The notes under the pieces are model-generated. The model had not been told where the DNA came from, ran no database searches, and saw only the letters and a program-made list of their open reading frames with translations. Positions 49,270-56,491 of a DNA stretch of 64,000 nt are shown piece after piece. Within the stretch, counting starts at the first letter, position 1, and each line of letters begins with the position of its first letter. The position numbers and the translations under genes were made by a program. The DNA is from Hymenobacter latericoloratus (GTDB lineage Bacteria > Bacteroidota > Bacteroidia > Cytophagales > Hymenobacteraceae), in assembly GCF_014199535.1 (NCBI RefSeq), contig NZ_JACHNV010000003.1, positions 559,289-623,288 on the forward strand. The letters run 5' to 3'.

Positions 49270-50571
49270 CTACAGCTCCTCGATTTCGGCCACTACAAAA
49301 GTACTACCCCCAATGAAGACCACATCATCGGGCGCGGCGGCGGCGCGGGCGGCGGCTACGGCAGCTGGCACGGGTCCGTACGCCTGGCCGTGCAGTCCCA
49401 CGGCAGCGGCTCGCTCAGCCAGCTCGGCAGCCGACAAGGCCCGCGGAATGGTGGCCTGGCAGAAATAATACGTGGCGTGCCGGGGTAGCAAGTTCAGCAT
49501 CTTGCTCACGTCCTTATCATTTACTACCCCCAGCACGAAGTGCAACTGCCGCTGCGGCAGCCGCGCTAGCTGCCCGGTGATGAATCTAATGCCCGCTTCG
49601 TTGTGGCCCGTGTCGCAGACCACCAGGGGCCGGCGGCCCAGAATAGTCCAGCGGCCCCGGAAACCGGTAAGGCGGCCTACTTCCCGCAGTCCTTCGCGCA
49701 CGGCTGCTTCGGGTATCACGAAGTCCTGGCGGCGCAGCTCATCCAGCACGGCCAGCACGCCGGGCAGGTTCAGGCGTTGGTAGTCGCCCACCAGGCCTAG
49801 CGCTACGTCTTCCAGATAGGTTGCATTCTGGTAGGTCAGGCGCAGGCGTTGGGTGTCTTCCTCGGGGGTAGGCTCCTGCAGCAGCTCGGCGCGGTAAAGG
49901 GCGTCAGCAAACAGCAGTGGGGCGCCTTCCTGCTGAGCTTTCTGCTCGAACACCGGGGCTACCTCGGGCTGGGTCTGACTGATGATGGCCGGTACGCCGG
50001 GCTTGATGATGCCGGCCTTTTCGCTGGCAATCAGGGGTAGCGTATTGCCCAGCAGGTTCTGGTGGTCGAAGCTGATATTGGTAATCAGGGAAACCAGAGG
50101 CCGGATGATGTTGGTGGAATCGAGGCGCCCGCCCAGACCGACTTCCACCACGGCAATGTCCACCTGCTCCTCGGCAAAGTAGTCGAAGGCCAGGGCCACG
50201 CACATTTCAAAGAACGAGGGCTGCACCTCCTCGAAGTATCCGCGCCAGCGTTCCACCCAAGCCACCAAGTAGTCGGGGGCTAGATCCTGGCCGTTTACTT
50301 TGATGCGCTCGGTAAACTCCTTGAGGTGGGGCGAGGTGTAGAGGCCGACCTTGTAGCCGGCCGCCTGCAGCACGGCCGCCAGCAGGTTCGAGGAGCTGCC
50401 TTTGCCGTTGGTCCCCGCTACGTGCACGCTTTTGAACTTCCGCTCCGGGTTGCCCGTAGCCGCCGCCAGGGCCTCCGTGCGCTCCAACCCCGGCTTGTAC
50501 CCCGCTTCCCCTACCCGCTGAAACATGGGCAGCTGCTGGTAGAGGTAGTCAAGGGTTTGCTGGTAAGTCAT
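49270..50571 (-). CDS. folC: Bifunctional folylpolyglutamate synthase / dihydrofolate synthase
   Basis: 433 residues. Mur-ligase-like enzyme that adds Glu to dihydropteroate and to folates. The ATP P-loop is VAGTNGKGSSSNLLAAVL near residue 48. Further Mur-type motifs are LYTSPHLKEFTERI near 75, VEVGLGGRLDSTNII near 145, and ISFDHQNLLGNTL near 170; the C-terminal Rossmann domain has VVCDTGHNEAGI near 320. ATG at 50571 (MTYQQTLDYLYQQLPMF) matches family N-termini; the ATG at 50580 is possible. Confidence 0.96.
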   Translation of the reverse strand: MTYQQTLDYLYQQLPMFQRVGEAGYKPGLERTEALAAATGNPERKFKSVHVAGTNGKGSSSNLLAAVLQAAGYKVGLYTSPHLKEFTERIKVNGQDLAPDYLVAWVERWRGYFEEVQPSFFEMCVALAFDYFAEEQVDIAVVEVGLGGRLDSTNIIRPLVSLITNISFDHQNLLGNTLPLIASEKAGIIKPGVPAIISQTQPEVAPVFEQKAQQEGAPLLFADALYRAELLQEPTPEEDTQRLRLTYQNATYLEDVALGLVGDYQRLNLPGVLAVLDELRRQDFVIPEAAVREGLREVGRLTGFRGRWTILGRRPLVVCDTGHNEAGIRFITGQLARLPQRQLHFVLGVVNDKDVSKMLNLLPRHATYYFCQATIPRALSAAELAERAAAVGLHGQAYGPVPAAVAAARAAAAPDDVVFIGGSTFVVAEIEEL

Positions 50572-50597
50572 GGGTAGCATAGCGAGGATTCAGACCG

Positions 50598-50605
50598 CAA
50601 AGGTA
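50598..50605 (-). promoter_or_regulatory. -7 element of the folC promoter
   Basis: TACCTTTG on the minus strand, exact TAnnTTTG, 26 bases before the folC start. No clear -33 box. Confidence 0.5.
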
Positions 50606-50640
50606 AGCGGCTACATCTGCTTTGTGTTCCCACCATTAAA

Positions 50641-50683
50641 AGCCAAAAGCGCCGCCCTACGTGGTAGAGCGGCGCTTTTGGCT
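50641..50683 (-). terminator. Terminator after the TonB gene
   Basis: AGCCAAAAGCGCCGC (50641-50655) pairs perfectly with its complement at 50669-50683. On the minus strand the stem is followed by TTTTAATGG. Confidence 0.88.
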
Positions 50684-50684
50684 G

Positions 50685-50759
50685 TCATTCCGAGCTTAAG
50701 TGAGGAATCTGGGTTAGCCTCTCGTGAGTAACCCAGATTCCTCGCTCCGCTCTGGATGA
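50685..50759. repeat. REP-like palindrome, second copy
   Basis: Outer ends TCATTCCGAGC and GCTCTGGATGA with inner arms GAGGAATCTGGGTTA / TAACCCAGATTCCTC. Related in its ends to the palindrome at 28814-28906 but with different inner arms. It begins one base from the preceding terminator and ends five bases from the TonB gene stop. Confidence 0.8.
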
Positions 50760-50764
50760 AAAAT

Positions 50765-51655
50765 TTACTGAACGGTAAAGCGGAACGTGTAGAACCCGGT
50801 AGCTCCGCCCTCTGCCGAGTTGGTGCGGCGGAACTCCACATTTTCCAGAGCGTCGCGGCAGACCTTTTCCTGAGCTGGCGTCACGTTGCCCGAAACTTTG
50901 GTCACGGACTCTACCTCGCCATCGGCGTTAATCTTGATTTTGAAGCGCACGAAGCCGGAATTGTTGTCCAGGAACTGCGGATTCGGCTTGCTGACCACGG
51001 CCCAGCCGGCCATTTCCAGGCCGCCGCTGCCGGGGCTGGTGCCGCGGCCGCCTTTGCCCGGCTCGCCGGAATAAGCGGTGCCGCCGTAAGTGCCGCGCGG
51101 GTCGCCTTTGTCACCCACGGTGCCGGGGTTGTCGCCGTTGTTGTTGCCGGTGGGTGCGTTGCTGGTGCCGTTCACCCCATTACCACCCCCATCGGCGCGG
51201 TTGGCGCGCGGCGTAAATACGGCCCGCTGATCCACCTTCGGGCGCGGTGGTTCAGGCTTCACTTCTTCCCTGGGCGCCTCGGCTACCTTCTTCACGGGCG
51301 GCACTGTTACGGGGCTTTCCTCGGCCTCACTGGTGACTACCCGCTGCTCAGTGGGCGGTGTGGGGTCGGGTTGGGCTACGGGGCGGGGCGGGGTGGGGTC
51401 GGGCTGCGAGGCCGGCGGACGGCTGTCCTCCCGGTTCTTCGACTCGTTGGCCGGGGCCTGACTCTGGATGTCGCCGGAGCCGACCTCATCCACCCCGTAG
51501 TTTAGCTCTACCCCGTCGCCGCCGGCCAACTCCTCCAAGGGCGGATCGGGGCCTTTGAACACGGTAAAGAAGAACAAGGCAGCCAGCGCCGCATTTATCA
51601 TCACCGTGCCCAGGAGGGCTTCCCGCCGATGCTCTTCCCGATATTCGGTTGCCAT
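50765..51655 (-). CDS. TonB-like energy transducer
   Basis: 296 residues. One membrane anchor near residues 14-33 (LLGTVMINAALAALFFF) follows a short basic N-terminus. A long periplasmic Pro/Glu/Lys/Asn-rich linker spans ~40-200, and a compact C-terminal domain (~215-296) contains VRFKIKINADGEVESVTKV and ends YTFRFTVQ. It should carry proton-motive energy from ExbB/ExbD to outer-membrane receptors. It is the third gene after exbB and exbD. The classic C-terminal Tyr-Pro motif of E. coli TonB is not evident, as is common in Bacteroidota transducers. Confidence 0.88.
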   Translation of the reverse strand: MATEYREEHRREALLGTVMINAALAALFFFTVFKGPDPPLEELAGGDGVELNYGVDEVGSGDIQSQAPANESKNREDSRPPASQPDPTPPRPVAQPDPTPPTEQRVVTSEAEESPVTVPPVKKVAEAPREEVKPEPPRPKVDQRAVFTPRANRADGGGNGVNGTSNAPTGNNNGDNPGTVGDKGDPRGTYGGTAYSGEPGKGGRGTSPGSGGLEMAGWAVVSKPNPQFLDNNSGFVRFKIKINADGEVESVTKVSGNVTPAQEKVCRDALENVEFRRTNSAEGGATGFYTFRFTVQ

Positions 51656-51722
51656 GGGACTTGTATTTTTAAGAATGCTACCCCGCCGGCAACAGCCAGC
51701 TGGCAGCTTCTGGTAATCAATA

Positions 51723-51753
51723 CGCCCCGCTCCGAAAAACGGCAGACGGGGCG
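51723..51753 (-). terminator. Possible hairpin between exbD and the TonB gene
   Basis: CGCCCCG (51723-51729) pairs with CGGGGCG (51747-51753), with an inner CCG/CGG extension. There is no T-run on the minus strand, so it may be a processing or stability hairpin instead of a full terminator. Confidence 0.4.
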
Positions 51754-51820
51754 CTGTATTGCTTTCTATAACGGCCGAACCCGCTTAGCTGGTTCACGAG
51801 CCGCCGGCTGAGGTAGCGAC

Positions 51821-52231
51821 CTACTTACCCGACGCTTGCTGGGCCTGGGTGGCCATGACCATTTTAATCTTGAGGCGGTTGCCTACCTCCAGAATATCGA
51901 CCAGCTTCTGTACGTTCAGCGAGGCATCTACGCGCAGCACGGCCGTGGGACTTTCCAGGCCCTGCACGCGGCGAGCCAGCTCGGGCTCCAGCTGATCGGG
52001 GGTGATGTTCTGGCGGTCAATGAAGTACTTACCGGCCGCGTCCACGGAAACCGTGATGGGCTGCTTCATGGCCTGCTTGCCCGAGCGGGCGTTAGGCAGC
52101 ATAAGCTTAATAACATTGGGGTTCACCATCGTCGAGACAATCAGGAAGAACAGCATCAGGAAGAACATGATGTCGTTCATCGAGCTGGTCTCGACGTGGG
52201 AAGAAACTTTGCGGCGCCGGCTGAGGTCCAT
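51821..52231 (-). CDS. exbD: ExbD/TolR biopolymer transport protein
   Basis: 136 residues. Short cytoplasmic N-terminus, one membrane helix (~18-37), then a periplasmic domain. The essential membrane Asp is Asp20 in SSMNDIMFFLMLFFLIVS. With ExbB it forms the proton-driven motor that powers TonB. It lies 99 bases after exbB, in a gap filled by a heptad repeat element, and 165 bases before the TonB-like gene. Confidence 0.95.
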   Translation of the reverse strand: MDLSRRRKVSSHVETSSMNDIMFFLMLFFLIVSTMVNPNVIKLMLPNARSGKQAMKQPITVSVDAAGKYFIDRQNITPDQLEPELARRVQGLESPTAVLRVDASLNVQKLVDILEVGNRLKIKMVMATQAQQASGK

Positions 52232-52235
52232 GCTG

Positions 52236-52329
52236 AGTTGTCAGTTGCCGGTTGCCAGTTGCCAGTTTGTTTTTGCTACCACTTCAGGCTTTCCCCTGTT
52301 GGCAACTCGTAACTGGCAACTGACAACTG
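52236..52329. repeat. Heptad-repeat inverted element between exbB and exbD
   Basis: Left side is a run of 7-mers AGTTGTC, AGTTGCC, GGTTGCC, AGTTGCC. The right side carries the inverse AACTGGCAACTGACAACT, matching 17 of 18 bases to the inverted left end. Same unit as the element at 27946-28029. It occupies almost the whole intergenic gap. Confidence 0.8.
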
Positions 52330-52330
52330 A

Positions 52331-53065
52331 TTAGTTGTCCTGAAGAATGTCCATGAACTCGATGGCCGAGTTCTCCATGCGGAACACCATGCGCTCCACC
52401 ATAATGCTGAGCCAGTGGTAGCCGATATGGGCCACGATACCCACGATAAGGCCGGCCGCCGAGGTGACCATTTTGGTGTACAGACCGCCCGAAATCTGGG
52501 CAATACCGAAGTCGCCGGTGGAGCTGATGGCATAGAAGATTTTGATTACGCCAATAATTGTACCCACAAAGCCGAGCATGGGCGCAATACCGGCCACGAT
52601 GCCCAGCACGTTGATGTTCTTCTCGAGGCGGGCAATTTCAATCTTCCCCACGTTTTCCACGCTGGTTTCGATTTCCTTGAGGGGTAGGCCAATGCGGCGG
52701 ATACCCTTCTCAATCATGCGGGCCAGCGGCGTGGGGTTCTGGGCGCAGAGCATTTTAGCTCCCTGCAAATCACCTTTCACCATCAGCCCCCGGATGCCGG
52801 GCATAAACGACTCAGGCACGGCCCCAGCCTTACGGATGGTCAGGTAGCGCTCCAGAATGATGTAAACGGAAACGAAGAAGAGCAGAAACAGCGGCACCAT
52901 AATCCAGCCCCCGGCCAGAATCAGGTCGATAAGCGAGAGGCCGGGCGCGGCATTGGCGGCCGCGTTGGCTGCGGTAGCAGCCGAGTCGGCAGCGGCGGGC
53001 GAAGCGGCCGGAGCCGCGTCGCTGCCAACCTGGAGTTGCAGCAGCAGGGAGAGCAGGTGCGTCAT
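52331..53065 (-). CDS. exbB: MotA/TolQ/ExbB proton channel protein
   Basis: 244 residues, three membrane helices: ~45-70 (LILAGGWIMVPLFLLFFVSV), ~150-172 (LGIVAGIAPMLGFVGTIIG) and ~190-215 (KMVTSAAGLIVGIVAHIGY). The last two blocks carry the Gly/Pro/Thr residues typical of the ExbB/TolQ channel. An Ala/Ser-rich segment of about 35 residues follows a short N-terminus. It is the first gene of the exbB-exbD-tonB unit and follows a strong terminator. Confidence 0.95.
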   Translation of the reverse strand: MTHLLSLLLQLQVGSDAAPAASPAAADSAATAANAAANAAPGLSLIDLILAGGWIMVPLFLLFFVSVYIILERYLTIRKAGAVPESFMPGIRGLMVKGDLQGAKMLCAQNPTPLARMIEKGIRRIGLPLKEIETSVENVGKIEIARLEKNINVLGIVAGIAPMLGFVGTIIGVIKIFYAISSTGDFGIAQISGGLYTKMVTSAAGLIVGIVAHIGYHWLSIMVERMVFRMENSAIEFMDILQDN

Positions 53066-53090
53066 GCGTGGGGTGAGGTGAGAAGCAAAA

Positions 53091-53145
53091 GAATAGCTAA
53101 AACACTCGAGGCTTTTATTACTCTGCCTGAGCGTTTTAGCTATTC
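53091..53145 (-). terminator. Terminator between the SPOR-protein gene and exbB
   Basis: Long stem GAATAGCTAAAAC...(53091-53112) with its near-exact complement (53125-53145), one mismatch and one bulge, followed on the minus strand by TTTTGCTTCTC. Confidence 0.85.
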
Positions 53146-53175
53146 AAATTTTCTAGTTACTGATTCAAGTTCTGG

Positions 53176-54435
53176 TTAGTAGTTTTTAATCCACAGGTCG
53201 CCCATGCGCTTGCGCAGGATGCTGGCCTGACGGTCGGCCGAAGCCCGGTCGGGGAAGTCGGCCACCGACAGCATGTACTGGCGGCTACCGGGCGCGGGCA
53301 GAATCACGCGGGCCGGGTGGCCCAGGCGCACCAGGGCCTGGCGGCCCTTCTCGGCGTTAGCCAGGCTGGTGTACGAGCCCGCCACGATGTAGTAACGGCC
53401 CGTCCGGCTTTTAATTGTCGCGGCCGAGGCCCCGGCGGTTGCATTGGTAGCGGCCGCTTTTTCCCAACCCGGTGCTTTGGGCTTAGCGGCGGGCTTGCTT
53501 TTTACAGTTTGTACCGGGGCGGCGGTTACCGTGGCGGCAGGCTTAAGGGCCGAAGCGGGTACTGTGGCCTTCGCAACCGGTTTAACTGCCTTGGCGGGGG
53601 TAGTAACGGGCTTGGCGGCTGGCTTCAGGGCGGCTTTGGGAGCAGCAGCCGGGGTAGCGGCTTTCTCCCACTCCTCGTGGGCAGCGGCTTCGGCGGCCGT
53701 GATGGCCGGCGTGGGCGTAGCGGCCAGCTCCGAGGGCCGGGCGGTATTCACTAGGTCTGCCTGCTGGCGCAGTACCGGCTTGGCGGCCAGCGTGGGGGTA
53801 GCAGCCGGAGCCTCCGCCGTGGTAGCCGACAGGGCGTTAAGGCGCAGGTTTTCGGGGAGGTAGCCGAACATATCGGCAAAGATGTAGTTGGCCGACAGTA
53901 CCAGCCCGGCAATAGCCACCGAGCCGATAACGCGGAAGACGCGGGCGGCCCGTGCCGAGCGGCTCGAAGCCAACAGGGGCGCGGCCACGGGCCGCTCGCG
54001 GGCCAGCAGGGCGTCCGTCGCGCGCACGGGGCGCGACACCAGCTCGGGCAGCCCGAAGCTGGCGCTTAGCAGGTTCTGACCGCCGGTGTACTCAAAATCC
54101 AGGCCGCGACCGGGGGCCCGGCGGAAAACGCCTACCCCTTGCAGCTCGGTGCGCTGACCGGTTTCCAGCTCCGTTTCCATGCGTACCACGGCCTCGCGCA
54201 CCAGTTGGCGGGCCTGGGCGGTGCTCACGTTCAGCTCCCGGCTCAGGGCATCTACCAGCAGGCCGTCGTTGCGGGTCAGGGACTGGTTGAAAGCCACGCG
54301 CTTGGTCGGCGGGGCCAACGTGTGCCGCACCGGATGAATCTGGGCGGGCGCATAATCGGCAATCAGGCCGCCAAAATCGGGGATGATGACGCAGTCATGG
54401 TCCCGGAGCAAGGTGCGGATATGGTCAGATAGCAT
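53176..54435 (-). CDS. HU-CCDC81-like and SPOR domain membrane protein
   Basis: 419 residues. The N-terminal part starts MLSDHIRTLLRDHDCVIIP and contains GGLIADYAPAQIHP and an HU/IHF-like helical unit (~1-115), matching the prokaryotic CCDC81-like HU domain of Bacteroidota. A membrane helix lies near 172-195. A long Ala/Pro/Lys/Thr linker follows, and the C-terminal ~75 residues form a SPOR domain (YYIVAGSYTSLANAEKGRQ to MGDLWIKNY) that binds denuded peptidoglycan. Such proteins may link DNA or cytoplasmic factors to the cell wall at division; that is inference. ATG at 54435 is used; the earlier in-frame ATG at 54477 adds 14 residues. Confidence 0.9.
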   Translation of the reverse strand: MLSDHIRTLLRDHDCVIIPDFGGLIADYAPAQIHPVRHTLAPPTKRVAFNQSLTRNDGLLVDALSRELNVSTAQARQLVREAVVRMETELETGQRTELQGVGVFRRAPGRGLDFEYTGGQNLLSASFGLPELVSRPVRATDALLARERPVAAPLLASSRSARAARVFRVIGSVAIAGLVLSANYIFADMFGYLPENLRLNALSATTAEAPAATPTLAAKPVLRQQADLVNTARPSELAATPTPAITAAEAAAHEEWEKAATPAAAPKAALKPAAKPVTTPAKAVKPVAKATVPASALKPAATVTAAPVQTVKSKPAAKPKAPGWEKAAATNATAGASAATIKSRTGRYYIVAGSYTSLANAEKGRQALVRLGHPARVILPAPGSRQYMLSVADFPDRASADRQASILRKRMGDLWIKNY

Positions 54436-54498
54436 GCTGAAGGAGGCGAGGTGGGAAGAAGGTGCGGCGGGAGCCAAGGTAGCAGCCCAGGCACGGCA

Positions 54499-54579
54499 AA
54501 GGACCTTATCAGCGGAGAACGGAACGCTGGTACGTTGGCGGTTCTCGCGTGATAAGGTCCTTCGCTGTGCTCAGGATGA
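54499..54579. repeat. REP-like palindrome, third copy
   Basis: Arms AAGGACCTTATCA... and ...GTGATAAGGTCCTT, extended inward by GAGAAC/GTTCTC. It ends CTGTGCTCAGGATGA, nearly the same end as the element at 28814-28906. The left outer end is missing or diverged, so the copy is shortened. Confidence 0.8.
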
Positions 54580-54618
54580 CAGATGGCCGGTGCCGTGCCG
54601 CATCAAGTTCAGATCAGA

Positions 54619-56304
54619 TTAAAAGTCGTAGGTGACACCGGCCAAGACGTTGATTCCTTTCACGGGGTAGTTGAGGAATCGTTCGTATTTCTTGCCGATG
54701 AGGTTGTTGCCCAGAGCAAATATGGACAGATTTTCCATAATGCGGTAATCCCCGCGCAGATTCAGGTCGATGACCGTGTCGGTGGGGCGCACCACGGCTT
54801 CGAAGGGCACGCCGACCGTGGTGGGCCGCCGGTAGCCCGTACCATAGCTCGAACTATAGGTGTACAACTCGGCGCCTAGCAGGAGCTTGTCGTAGAGATT
54901 ATACGTGCCGAACAGCACCGATTGGAAGGCTGGGCGGTGGAAGGCTTCGGCCAGGGTTTTCACGTTGTACCCGTTGTAATCGGCCTTGAAACCGAGGCGA
55001 AATTGCTCGGCGGCGTTGTAAATAATTTCGCCGTGTACGTTAATCAGCTGGGTCGCCTTGGGGTCGTACACCAGGTCAAACTTGCTGGAGTCGCGGCGGG
55101 AGTTGTTGTAGAAGTACAGGTTCCGGTCGTTGGACAGGGTCACGCGGGCGTTTACCTGCAGGGCCCGGGCCGGGGTAGCATTGAAGCCGAAGTAGAGGGT
55201 AGGCCCACGGCGGGTGTCGGCCACGCGCACATTGGGAGCCAGCCAGGGGTTCTCCGTGGTCAGGTCGTACATCGTCACGCGCTGGATGGCGCCGCCGAGG
55301 CCCGCAAAGGCCACGAACTTATCTTCGGTTACAGTGTAAGCGACCCGCACGGCCGGGTAGGCGTTGAACTGCCGGGCCTTGCCGATGGTGTCGCCGGTGT
55401 AGCCCAGAGTAGCGCCCACCGACAACGCCAGCCGGTTCAGGGTCACCTCGTAGGCGGGGGTTACCTGCACGAAGGGCCGGCTTACGGTCAGGGAATCCTT
55501 ATGAGAGAGGAACGACACGTCGCCGTTGATGCTCACGCGGCTGGTTTCGCCGAGGCGGTAGCCGGAGCGCAGGGTGGCGTACACGTTGCTTTCCCGGGCC
55601 TGGTAGTAGTCGCTCCAGTAGTTGAAGCCTAGGCCCAAGTCGTACTGGAAGGCAGCGTCCTGGGCGCGGTTGCGGGCGTACACCTTGATGGCCGCGCGCT
55701 TAAACACCTGCTTGATGCTGTCCTGGGTGGGCAAATCGGCTACGTTGCGGTTGTAACCATAGAAGTTATACCGCTCCCGGCCCAGGTCAATTTTGGCGCC
55801 CAGCGCCACGGGGCCGCTGTAGGTTTCGCCGTTGAGGCCTAGGCTGGTTTGGGCCTGGCTGGAGTTCTTCTTGTCAACTGGCCCGCGGGAGGACGACAGG
55901 TGCTGGAAGTCGAGGCCGTAGGAGGCGGTTTCGGAGCGGGTGTTGTGCAGGTAGGCCCGGCCGTAGGCGGTGCCGTAGTTGCCCAGGGCGGCCTTGAGGT
56001 AGTTGCCCGTGAGCGGAGCCAGCTCTTCCTGCCGGATGGTAAGCACCCGCACCGAGGGATTAAGCTTATCGGCCGGGAGGCGGAAATCGGGGTAGGTGTA
56101 ACCAACGGCCTCGCCGGTTTTGGCTGGGGCTTCCATCTTTACTTTCTCGAAGTTGCGGGTAGCTTCGGGCAGCTCATTCACCCGCTCCTTCACAATCTCA
56201 ATTTCGGCGTCCTCAATCTTGCCGCGCGTCTTCTGCGCCCAGGCATCCGTAGCCGGAACGGTGGTAGTCAGCAGGGCCGCGGCGGCCAGTAGTTTATGCT
56301 TCAT
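54619..56304 (-). CDS. Outer-membrane beta-barrel, TonB-dependent-receptor-like
   Basis: 561 residues. Signal peptide (MKHKLLAAAALLTTT to DAWAQ). A short N-terminal region (KTRGKIEDAEIEIVKER) precedes a plug-like segment around residues 60-120 and a large beta-barrel with aromatic, alternating strands ending GINVLAGVTYDF. It lacks a full plug with a TonB box that I can recognise and is shorter than typical receptors. It lies 187 bases downstream of a very long TPR gene on the same strand, a neighbour pair that suggests a shared envelope function. ATG at 56304 gives the signal peptide. Confidence 0.85.
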   Translation of the reverse strand: MKHKLLAAAALLTTTVPATDAWAQKTRGKIEDAEIEIVKERVNELPEATRNFEKVKMEAPAKTGEAVGYTYPDFRLPADKLNPSVRVLTIRQEELAPLTGNYLKAALGNYGTAYGRAYLHNTRSETASYGLDFQHLSSSRGPVDKKNSSQAQTSLGLNGETYSGPVALGAKIDLGRERYNFYGYNRNVADLPTQDSIKQVFKRAAIKVYARNRAQDAAFQYDLGLGFNYWSDYYQARESNVYATLRSGYRLGETSRVSINGDVSFLSHKDSLTVSRPFVQVTPAYEVTLNRLALSVGATLGYTGDTIGKARQFNAYPAVRVAYTVTEDKFVAFAGLGGAIQRVTMYDLTTENPWLAPNVRVADTRRGPTLYFGFNATPARALQVNARVTLSNDRNLYFYNNSRRDSSKFDLVYDPKATQLINVHGEIIYNAAEQFRLGFKADYNGYNVKTLAEAFHRPAFQSVLFGTYNLYDKLLLGAELYTYSSSYGTGYRRPTTVGVPFEAVVRPTDTVIDLNLRGDYRIMENLSIFALGNNLIGKKYERFLNYPVKGINVLAGVTYDF

Positions 56305-56491
56305 ATAGGGTCTTGGGGACTTGGGGCTTCGGGTCCTGAATGATGCGCATAGGCTCATTCTTGCTTGCCACCCCTCTCCTATTATTTTCTGACTTTGAAT
56401 GATTTACAACCTTCTTCCTGAACATATACTTCAGGAAAATCCCTACCGCAACCCGTCCCGCTCGCTGCATGCCGGATTGCGGTAGGGTCGG

